Shown here: in pieces, positions 36,674-43,428 of the stretch
Numbering within the stretch: the first letter of the stretch is position 1
Layout of the letters: the number at the start of each line of letters is the position of its first letter
Assembly (NCBI GenBank): GCA_029782135.1
Contig: JAKOVI010000130.1
Coordinates: 1-64,000, forward strand
DNA: 64,000 bases
Reading direction: 5' to 3'
Source of the DNA: Bacillota bacterium
GTDB taxonomy: Bacteria; Bacillota; UBA4882; UBA10575
Position numbers and translations under genes: made by a program
The notes under the pieces: model-generated
Seen by the model: the letters and a program-made list of their open reading frames with translations, nothing else
Databases searched by the model: none
What the model was told of the DNA's origin: nothing

Positions 36674-37927
36674 ATGTTTATTGATGAAGTTACGATTAAG
36701 GTGATTGCCGGCCGGGGCGGAGACGGGGTGGTGAGCTTTCGCCGGGAGAAATACGTGCCATTTGGTGGCCCCGACGGCGGTGACGGCGGCGACGGCGGAA
36801 GTATCTACTTAGAAGCGGACGAAGGATATAACACACTCAGTCATCTCCGTTATAATAAACTGTATAAGGCCCCTTCCGGAGAGCCTGGCCGGGGGAATAA
36901 CTGTTATGGGAAAACTGGACAGGACCTCATTATTAAAGTGCCGGTCGGGACCATTGTCCGGAAGAATGGCAAAATAATTGGCGATCTCACTTCCCATCAG
37001 GAAAGATGCCTGGTGGCGAAGGGGGGCCGGGGCGGACGTGGTAACGCCAAGTTCGCCGGGCCTCGCAATCAAACCCCGCGCTTTGCAGAGCGGGGCGAGA
37101 GCGGCGAGGAAGCGATCTTGGAATTGGAATTAAAAGTACTGGCGGATGTTGGATTAGTTGGTTTTCCGAATGCCGGGAAATCTACTTTCCTCTCGAAAAT
37201 TTCTGCCGCCCGGCCAAAAGTGGCCGATTACCCCTTTACGACTTTGAATCCGGTCCTTGGTGTAGTGGATCTTGACGAACACAGTTTTGTCGTTGCCGAT
37301 CTGCCGGGTTTGATCAGCGGTGCGCATCAGGGAGCAGGTTTAGGGATTGCCTTCCTGAAGCATGTAGAAAGGACGCGTCTCCTTCTTCACCTGGTTGATT
37401 TATCAGCTGATCAGCCATGGGAAGACTTTACCACGATCAATAAAGAACTCGCCGGTTACAGTCAGGAATTGACCGGAAAGCCCCAGATTGTCGTGGGGAC
37501 GAAAATTGATCTGCCGGAGGCGGCGGCGAAACAAAAGGAATTTACGGAAAGGATCGCGAATCAAGGTTATGAAGTGATTTGCATTTCCGCGGTAACCGGG
37601 GAAAATGTTAAGCAATTACTCTATTTGATTGCTGACCGGTTGAAAAAATTGCCGCGGATCTCCAAAATAGAAATCAATTACGAGCAAACGCTTCCCGGCG
37701 CCGAACCTGTATTTACGATCGAACGCGAGGAAGATGGCGCTTTCCGGATTACCGGCGAGCAATTATTGAAAAAGATCGCACGCTTTAATCCGGATCAGGA
37801 TGAAGCATTGTTGCGTTTGGACCAATTACTTAAACGCCACGGTGTATTGACAGCCCTGGAGAATGAGGGGGTAAAGGAGGGTGATTTGATCCGGATCGGT
37901 CATTACGAATTTATCTACCGGCTTTGA
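36674..37927 (+). CDS. obg: GTPase Obg/CgtA
   Basis: Obg GTPase acts in 50S assembly, stringent response and, in Bacillus, sporulation. ATG 36674 (MFIDEVTIKVIAGRGGDG) sits behind AAAGGTG. The glycine-rich Obg fold (FGGPDGGDGGDGGSIYL, residues 1-157) is followed by the G domain with GFPNAGKSTFLS and VADLPGLISGAHQG, then a C-terminal OCT domain (FTIEREEDGAFRITGEQLLK). The 417-residue length is standard. Confidence 0.97.
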   Translation: MFIDEVTIKVIAGRGGDGVVSFRREKYVPFGGPDGGDGGDGGSIYLEADEGYNTLSHLRYNKLYKAPSGEPGRGNNCYGKTGQDLIIKVPVGTIVRKNGKIIGDLTSHQERCLVAKGGRGGRGNAKFAGPRNQTPRFAERGESGEEAILELELKVLADVGLVGFPNAGKSTFLSKISAARPKVADYPFTTLNPVLGVVDLDEHSFVVADLPGLISGAHQGAGLGIAFLKHVERTRLLLHLVDLSADQPWEDFTTINKELAGYSQELTGKPQIVVGTKIDLPEAAAKQKEFTERIANQGYEVICISAVTGENVKQLLYLIADRLKKLPRISKIEINYEQTLPGAEPVFTIEREEDGAFRITGEQLLKKIARFNPDQDEALLRLDQLLKRHGVLTALENEGVKEGDLIRIGHYEFIYRL

Positions 37928-38054
37928 TTCCCGGCTTGGTTTTTGGTATGAATTCTGTAATACCGGGAGGAGTTAGTTCAAAGAGCTATGCGGTACTGAT
38001 CTCATTCCCCTGAAGGACTGGTTGTTTTATATTTTATTTAGGAGGTTTAAAGGG

Positions 38055-38246
38055 ATGTCCTGCTTGGATTGCGGGAATTGCAAAGGGGATACCGACCTTT
38101 ATTTCTGCCCAGCCCAAAACGAATTCATCATTCGGGAAAAAACAGTGGTTCGGGAACGCGCCACGCGTTGGAAAAAAGGAGATCCTCGCTATGAATTCCA
38201 CCGCCGTCAACAGCGGAAAGACCGAGACGAACAAAAAATTAGCTAA
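38055..38246 (+). CDS. Small cysteine-rich hypothetical protein
   Basis: A 63-residue protein from ATG 38055 behind TTTAGGAGG; an upstream in-frame ATG at 38022 has no ribosome site. It starts MSCLDCGNCKGDTDLYFCPA, giving CxxCxxC plus a fourth Cys nine residues on, a likely zinc or Fe-S site, then a strongly basic tail (RRQQRKDRDEQK). I do not recognise the family. It lies between obg and proB; the ribosome site and codon use look real. Confidence 0.75.
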   Translation: MSCLDCGNCKGDTDLYFCPAQNEFIIREKTVVRERATRWKKGDPRYEFHRRQQRKDRDEQKIS

Positions 38247-38256
38247 GAACGACGTT

Positions 38257-38276
38257 GACACTGTGTATACAGTGTC
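38257..38276 (+). repeat. 20-base palindrome after the small cysteine protein gene
   Basis: GACACTGT and ACAGTGTC are perfect inverted repeats around GTAT, starting ten bases after the stop. No U tract follows, so it looks more like a protein-binding site than an intrinsic terminator. Confidence 0.5.
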
Positions 38277-38507
38277 ATTATTATTGCCCTGGCACGCGAC
38301 CTGCTTACAAACTCCGCTTCGCTAAGAATACTAGGCCAAGAAATTCAACTCGTGTGGGCACCATTCTGCCCTGCGCGGTAAAGGCTTATGAAGTTTTTGG
38401 GTTACAAATTCAACTCGGGTGGCGAGAAGTCAACGGCTTGAAAAACGCAAGAAGTGAGCAATTAGTTATTAAGAAATTAAAATAAAACAGGCGCTTTGTT
38501 CTGAGAG
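38277..38507. repeat. Gene-free spacer before proB with a direct repeat
   Basis: No supportable gene is seen here; an open frame at 38255-38485 has no ribosome site and odd composition. The unit AAATTCAACTCG occurs at 38341 and 38406, each followed by a similar G-rich segment (TGTGGG and GGTGG), 65 bases apart. The repeats could be binding sites or a short duplicated element. The region is otherwise unlike the compact spacers in the rest of the window. Confidence 0.4.
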
Positions 38508-38536
38508 TTAGCAACGATGGGAAGGTATGGTATAAT
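38508..38536 (+). promoter_or_regulatory. Promoter of proB-proA
   Basis: TTAGCA, 17 bases, then a perfect TATAAT preceded by TGG, which makes an extended -10. Transcription would start near 38543, about 60 bases upstream of proB. Confidence 0.7.
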
Positions 38537-38603
38537 ATGATCACAAATTGATTGGGAAATAACGTTTTTCTGGTAACGTAGAGATTAACCGGGAGGTATG
38601 GGG

Positions 38604-39743
38604 TTGTTAGACAATCGGGCCAAGCTGAAAGAAGCAAGCAGAATCGTTGTGAAAGTGGGGACTAGTACTTTAACTTATTCTTCAGGACGGTTAAACCTTA
38701 AGCAGATGGAGAAACTGGTCCGGCAATTGGCCGATCTTTATAATGCCGGAAAGGAAGTGATCCTGGTAACCTCCGGAGCGGTCGGGGCCGGGGTCGGGCG
38801 CTTAGGACTGAAAGCCAGGCCGCGGACGATCCCCGAACGGCAAGCGGTGGCTGCCGTGGGGCAGGGTCTGCTGATGCAGGTTTATACGAAATTGTTCTCC
38901 GAATACGGCATTAACACGGCGCAGATTTTATTAACGCGGGAGGATATGAGTAACCGCCGGCGCTATTTAAACGCGCGGAATACCCTTCTGATGCTGGTCG
39001 ATGAATATCGCGTCCTTCCGGTGATTAACGAAAATGATACGGTTGCCACCGAAGAACTGCAGTTAAGGTTTGGTGATAATGATACTTTGGCGGCTCTGGT
39101 GGCCGGACTGGTCGGCGCCGATCTTTTAATCTTACTCTCCGATATTGAAGGTTTGTTTACCGGTGATCCGCACAAAGACGACCAGGCGACTTTAATTCCG
39201 GAAGTAAAAGAGATTTCTCCCTCAATCTGGGCTGTTGCCGGGGAGGCCGGTACGGAACGCGGGACAGGGGGGATGATTACCAAGCTTGAAGCCGCCCGGA
39301 TTGCCACCCGTTCCGGTATTATGATGGTTTTGGCCTCCGGAGAAGAACCGAACTCGATCACCAGGATTATGGAAGGAGAACCGCTTGGTACAGTCTTTCT
39401 TCCCAATCAAGAAGCTCTAGTTCAACGGGAACAATGGATTGCCTTTGCCGGGCAGCCCCATGGGGCCGTTGTGATCGATCCGGGTGCGGTGGCCGCTTTG
39501 CTTCAGGGAAAGAAAAGCTTACTGCCCTCCGGTGTGAGCGCGGTACAGGGTGAATTCGGAGTCGGTGATATCATCAGAGTCCTTGATCAGGCCGGAAAGG
39601 AAATAGCCCGGGGCTTAAGCAATTTCAGTTCCGAGGAGATCAACAAGATCAAGGGGGTCAATACCGCCCGTCTACCGGAGGTCTTAGGGTATAAGACCTA
39701 TGAAGAAGTAATCCACCGGAATAATCTGGTCTGCCGGGAGTGA
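38604..39743 (+). CDS. proB: Glutamate 5-kinase
   Basis: First enzyme of proline synthesis: ATP-dependent phosphorylation of glutamate. TTG 38604 is seven bases behind GGGAGG, whereas ATG 38598 is only one base from it, so TTG is preferred. The kinase domain has RIVVKVGTSTLTY, LVTSGAVGAGVGRL, NENDTVAT and RGTGGMITKLEAA; the C-terminal PUA domain runs from about residue 275 (GAVVIDPGAVAALLQGKKSLL). The stop overlaps the first possible start of proA. Confidence 0.96.
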   Translation: MLDNRAKLKEASRIVVKVGTSTLTYSSGRLNLKQMEKLVRQLADLYNAGKEVILVTSGAVGAGVGRLGLKARPRTIPERQAVAAVGQGLLMQVYTKLFSEYGINTAQILLTREDMSNRRRYLNARNTLLMLVDEYRVLPVINENDTVATEELQLRFGDNDTLAALVAGLVGADLLILLSDIEGLFTGDPHKDDQATLIPEVKEISPSIWAVAGEAGTERGTGGMITKLEAARIATRSGIMMVLASGEEPNSITRIMEGEPLGTVFLPNQEALVQREQWIAFAGQPHGAVVIDPGAVAALLQGKKSLLPSGVSAVQGEFGVGDIIRVLDQAGKEIARGLSNFSSEEINKIKGVNTARLPEVLGYKTYEEVIHRNNLVCRE

Positions 39744-39757
39744 AAGGAGTGGGTCGA

Positions 39758-41014
39758 TTGGCGAATGATGCATATATCCGGGAGTTAGGGGAAAAGGCCA
39801 GGAAGGTGGCGAGCACCTTGGCCGGCCTGAACAGTACCTGTAAAAACCAGGCTTTACTGTCGATCGCCGAGGAATTATCGGCTAATTCCGCAAAATTGTT
39901 GGCAGCGAATCAGGAAGATGTGACCGCCGGCCGGGCGCAAGGGCTCTCCGACCACTTTTTGGACCGGTTGACCCTGAATGAGCAGCGGATTGAAAATATG
40001 GTGATTAGCCTGCGGGAACTGGTTAACCTGAAAGATCCGGTTGGTAATGTGGAAAAAATGTGGCGGCGTCCCAACGGCTTGGAGATCGGGCAGATGCGTG
40101 TCCCCTTGGGGGTTGTTGCCATTATTTATGAATCCCGCCCCAATGTCACCGTTGATGCGGCTGCGTTATGCCTTAAAACCGGAAACGCCGTGATCCTGCG
40201 GGGCGGAACGGAAGCGCTCCGGACAAACCAGTTCCTGGTCGACCAGATCAGAGCGGCACTGACACGGGCGGGCGTACCGGCAGATGCCGTCCAGTTGGTC
40301 ACCACTCCGGACCGGGAGGCTGTCCGCTCCCTCATGCGGATGAATGATTATATTGATGTCCTTATTCCCCGCGGCGGTGCCGGCTTAATCAAAACCGTCG
40401 TGGAGAACGCTACTGTACCGGTGATCGAGACCGGCGTCGGCAACTGTCATATCTATGTTGATGCCTCGGCGGAGATCGAAATGGCCCGCCAGATTGTACT
40501 AAACGCGAAAACCCAACGCCCCTCGGTCTGCAATGCCGTTGAAACTTTACTGGTGCACCGGGCCATTGCTCCGGAATTTCTTCCGCTCTGCGGCGCAGAC
40601 CTCAAAGCAGCCGGGGTGGAGATCCGTGGCTGCGCCGTCACGCGGGAATATCTTCCCTGGGCAGAAGCGGCGACGGAGGAAGACTGGGGCACCGAATATC
40701 TCAACTTAATCTTGGCCGTGAAAGTCGTTGCTGATGCGGAGGAGGCATTAGCCCACATCGCAACGTATGGGACGCGTCATTCGGAAGCGATTATCACCTC
40801 CGACTATAAGCTAGCCCGGTATTTTTTACAAACGGTTGATGCCGCCGCCGTTTATGTGAATGCGTCGACCCGCTTTACCGACGGTTTTGAGTTCGGGTTT
40901 GGCGCGGAATTGGGAATTTCGACGCAAAAGCTCCACGCGCGCGGGCCAATGGGCTTGGAGGCGCTTACGACCCTGAAATATATCATCTATGGCAATGGAC
41001 AGATCCGGTCATGA
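39758..41014 (+). CDS. proA: Gamma-glutamyl phosphate reductase
   Basis: Second enzyme of proline synthesis: NADPH-dependent reduction of glutamyl phosphate to the semialdehyde. TTG 39758 lies eight bases behind AAAGGAG; GTG 39740, overlapping the proB stop, is the alternative. The aldehyde-dehydrogenase fold shows PLGVVAIIYESRPNVTVDAA, GNAVILRGG, and the catalytic Cys in KTQRPSVCNAVETLLVH. The stop overlaps the nadD ATG by four bases. Confidence 0.96.
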   Translation: MANDAYIRELGEKARKVASTLAGLNSTCKNQALLSIAEELSANSAKLLAANQEDVTAGRAQGLSDHFLDRLTLNEQRIENMVISLRELVNLKDPVGNVEKMWRRPNGLEIGQMRVPLGVVAIIYESRPNVTVDAAALCLKTGNAVILRGGTEALRTNQFLVDQIRAALTRAGVPADAVQLVTTPDREAVRSLMRMNDYIDVLIPRGGAGLIKTVVENATVPVIETGVGNCHIYVDASAEIEMARQIVLNAKTQRPSVCNAVETLLVHRAIAPEFLPLCGADLKAAGVEIRGCAVTREYLPWAEAATEEDWGTEYLNLILAVKVVADAEEALAHIATYGTRHSEAIITSDYKLARYFLQTVDAAAVYVNASTRFTDGFEFGFGAELGISTQKLHARGPMGLEALTTLKYIIYGNGQIRS

Positions 41015-41619
41015 AAAGGATCGGAATTTATGGTGGAAGCTTCGATCCCATTCATCTCGGCCACCTTCTCCTGGCCGAATCAGCACGGGAAGAACTAGGC
41101 CTTGACCAGGTGATTTTTGTGCCGGCGAAACAATCGCCGCTCAAACACAATTCCCCTTTGGTTGCGGGTGATGAGCGCTTAAAGCTAATAGAACTGTCCA
41201 TCCAGGATCATCCCTTTTTCAGCCTCTCCACGGTTGAGCTAGAGCGGAAACCGCCTTCCTACACCGTTGATACGCTTCGCTACTTCCGTGTGCGCTATCC
41301 GGATGATGAACTGTACTTGTTACTCGGGCAGGATGCACTCTGTGACCTTGAGCAGTGGCATTGCTTTCATGACCTCTTTTTGTTGGCCAGGATTGCCGTC
41401 GGGGCACGGCCGGGCTTTCCTCCGGCGATTCCGGCGGCGCTCCGTCAATATGAACGCCCATCTGCGCACAGCCGGGGTATTGTTTTTTTTGCCAACCCGC
41501 TGATTGAGATCTCTTCCCGCCAAATCCGGGAACGGCTGCGGGAAGGGAAATCTGTCCGTTACCAACTGCCAGAACCGGTTTTCTCCTATATTACCGGAAA
41601 AAAACTCTACCAGAACTAA
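41011..41619 (+). CDS. nadD: Nicotinate-nucleotide adenylyltransferase
   Basis: NadD (202 aa) adenylylates nicotinate mononucleotide in NAD synthesis. It has the nucleotidyltransferase motif GIYGGSFDPIHLGHLLLAE, the middle motif LLGQDALCDLEQW and the C-terminal ISSRQIRERLREG. The start is ATG 41011, overlapping proA. In Bacillus nadD is followed directly by yqeK and rsfS; here an RRM gene with its own terminator has come between. Confidence 0.96.
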   Translation: MKRIGIYGGSFDPIHLGHLLLAESAREELGLDQVIFVPAKQSPLKHNSPLVAGDERLKLIELSIQDHPFFSLSTVELERKPPSYTVDTLRYFRVRYPDDELYLLLGQDALCDLEQWHCFHDLFLLARIAVGARPGFPPAIPAALRQYERPSAHSRGIVFFANPLIEISSRQIRERLREGKSVRYQLPEPVFSYITGKKLYQN

Positions 41620-41737
41620 TAGTCAGCGAACCTGTTCTTCACTCTCGCTCCGATTATATTTTTCATCTGCGGGTAAAATAGGATAAGGAGCCGACAAGGA
41701 TGCTCAGACTCATGGCCGGAAACGAGGTGATGCGAGA

Positions 41738-41995
41738 GTGAGTAAAACCCTTTATGTTGGCAATTTACCCTGGGCTACTACTGATAAAGACTTGGCAGAA
41801 TTTTTCTCCAGTTCGACGGAGGTATTGGCGAGCAGGGTAATCATAGACCGGGCAACCGGACGCTCGAAGGGTTTTGGGTTTGTCGAAGTTCCTGATGAAG
41901 CCGCGGCACAAGTGATTGCGGATATGAACGGGAAGGAGCTGGGTGGAAGAGAAATCATTGTCAATGAGGCCAAGCCGCTTAATACGACAAGTTAA
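41738..41995 (+). CDS. Small RRM-domain RNA-binding protein
   Basis: An 85-residue protein that is a single RNA recognition motif: RNP2 LYVGNL at the N-terminus and RNP1 RSKGFGFVEV near residue 50, then a short tail. It resembles the cyanobacterial and plant-type glycine-rich RNA-binding proteins without the Gly-rich tail. The start is GTG 41738. It forms its own unit between nadD and yqeK, closed by a perfect terminator. The RNA targets are unknown. Confidence 0.9.
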   Translation: MSKTLYVGNLPWATTDKDLAEFFSSSTEVLASRVIIDRATGRSKGFGFVEVPDEAAAQVIADMNGKELGGREIIVNEAKPLNTTS

Positions 41996-42027
41996 AAACA
42001 GGGTGCAGGCCTGCACCCTGTTTTATT
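41996..42027 (+). terminator. Intrinsic terminator after the RRM gene
   Basis: AACAGGGTGCAGG pairs perfectly with CCTGCACCCTGTT; the two arms are contiguous at the centre so a few bases must open to form a loop. TTTTATTG follows. It separates the RRM gene from yqeK. Confidence 0.92.
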
Positions 42028-42129
42028 GTAACGTAACTGCTTGTTTGCAATCTTTCAAAGATCGCGGCAGGAAAAGGAGCGGAAATATGGAAAAAGATTA
42101 AAAGAAGAAGCAAAGCTTGGGGGTAGAAG

Positions 42130-42696
42130 ATGGATCTTGAACGGTTTGCGCAACGGTTAAAAGCAACGCTATCCCCGGACCGTTTTCAGCATTCGCTCAG
42201 CGTAATGGAGTTATCCAGGAAACTGGCGACCCTCTACCAAATCCCGGAGATACCGGTCGCCGTCGCCGGGCTCCTGCATGATGTGGCCAGGGAAGTTCCG
42301 CCTCAGGAACTCCTCAAACTGGCTGGCCACTATAAACTGCCATTGTCGGATGTGGAAAAACGGGTTCCCGTGATGATCCATGGACGGGTCGGGGCACTGC
42401 TGCTCAAAAGAGAATGGGGAATCGAGGACGAAACGATTCTGGAAGCAGTTGCGCTTCATGTCACCGGCGCCCCCGAAATGAATAAGATAAGTCAGGTTAT
42501 TATGATTGCCGACTTTGCCGAACCGGGAAGAAGGCACTTTTCTGCCCGGATTGCGCGGGAACTGGCCTTGGTTAACCGGTTAACCGCCTTACGGTATATT
42601 TATGACCAGAAAATAAAGTATATTATTGACTCCGGGTTTTTACTCCATCCGTTGACGGCGGAAGCACGCAATTGGTTTTTACTTGACGAGGTTTAG
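42130..42696 (+). CDS. yqeK: HD-domain protein YqeK (Ap4A hydrolase type)
   Basis: A 188-residue HD-domain phosphohydrolase. RFQHSLSVMELSRKLA gives the first His, GLLHDVAREVP the HD pair, IHGRVGALLL and VALHVTGA further ligands. YqeK proteins of Firmicutes hydrolyse diadenosine tetraphosphate symmetrically. The start is ATG 42130 behind GGGGGTAG. The stop is directly followed by the rsfS reading frame. Confidence 0.93.
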   Translation: MDLERFAQRLKATLSPDRFQHSLSVMELSRKLATLYQIPEIPVAVAGLLHDVAREVPPQELLKLAGHYKLPLSDVEKRVPVMIHGRVGALLLKREWGIEDETILEAVALHVTGAPEMNKISQVIMIADFAEPGRRHFSARIARELALVNRLTALRYIYDQKIKYIIDSGFLLHPLTAEARNWFLLDEV

Positions 42697-42765
42697 ATGG
42701 TTCAGTACAGTTTTCAGTCAGGAAGTTCAGGGAAGAAAGAGATACCATGTACGGAGGTTTGGTTG

Positions 42766-43113
42766 ATGGATGAAACTCAGATGTTGTTAACTGCTTGGGC
42801 GGCGGTGACCGAAACAAAAGGAGAAAAACCCCTGCTTTTGGATCTGCGGGAATTGACCGTCATTACAGATTATTTTCTGATCGCCAGCGGCCGGAATGCC
42901 GTTCACCTGCAAGCTTTAGCCGACGCCGTCCTTGAAAAACTGGAAGAGCAGGGGGTAACGCCCAAGCGGATCGAAGGTTACCGTGAAGGACGGTGGATCC
43001 TTCTGGACTACGGTTTTCTGGTTGTTCACCTGATGACACCGGAGGACCGCGAGTTTTACCGGTTGGAGCAATTATGGCACGGGGCAAAAAGCACCACCCC
43101 AACCCTCGCTTGA
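42766..43113 (+). CDS. rsfS: Ribosomal silencing factor RsfS
   Basis: RsfS binds L14 and prevents 50S-30S joining when nutrients are low. ATG 42766 lies eight bases behind ACGGAGG and gives 115 residues, the usual length; an open frame from 42697 would add 23 residues without a ribosome site. The family pattern is LLLDLRELTVITDYFLIASG, then KRIEGYREGRWILLDYGFLVVHLM. The leuS promoter -35 begins at its stop codon. Confidence 0.96.
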   Translation: MDETQMLLTAWAAVTETKGEKPLLLDLRELTVITDYFLIASGRNAVHLQALADAVLEKLEEQGVTPKRIEGYREGRWILLDYGFLVVHLMTPEDREFYRLEQLWHGAKSTTPTLA

Positions 43114-43138
43114 CAATTTTTAGCCCCTAGTTTATACT
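43110..43138 (+). promoter_or_regulatory. Promoter of the leuS T-box transcript
   Basis: TTGACA, a 17-base spacer and TATACT, starting in the last codons of rsfS. The -35 is perfect and the -10 matches five of six. The transcript would begin near 43145. Confidence 0.85.
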
Positions 43139-43149
43139 CATTAGAAGGA

Positions 43150-43410
43150 ATTATTTAAAAATTTAATTTAGCTGAGTACTGATGATGGGGAGTAGTAGAT
43201 TGGCCGCGGGATGAAGAGAGCCGGTAGTTGGTGCGAACCGGACCTGGCAGGCAGTCGAACTCACCCCTGAAGTTTAGGGATGATTCTAACGTAGTCCCTA
43301 ACCCCCCTTTGGGTTAAAAAGGAAATGAGGGTTTTCGATGGATGAAAACCGAAACAGGGTGGTACCGCGACTGTTCATCGCCCCTGGTCATTTTTGACCA
43401 GGGGTATCAT
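43150..43410 (+). promoter_or_regulatory. T-box leader (tRNA-Leu sensing) of leuS
   Basis: Stem I carries the conserved distal segment AGAGAGCCGGTAGTTGGTGC with GAACCGG, then the specifier loop GAA-CTC-ACC with Leu codon CUC at 43260-43262. The T-box proper, AACAGGGTGGTACCGCGA, is at 43353-43370. A stem follows, CCCCTGGTC with GACCAGGGG (43381-43404), at the normal terminator position, but the next bases are TATCATATTG, not a U tract. Uncharged tRNA-Leu should stabilise the antiterminator and allow leuS expression. Confidence 0.95.
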
Positions 43411-43428
43411 ATTGAAGGAGGGATCTTC

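Noticed and set aside
38255-38485. 76-codon frame between the small cysteine gene and proB
   Set aside because: No ribosome site, unusual composition and it crosses a palindrome and repeats; treated as non-coding.
43342-43428. N-terminal extension of leuS from ATG 43342
   Set aside because: These bases are the T-box antiterminator and attenuator; TTG 43429 has the ribosome site and gives a normal LeuRS N-terminus.
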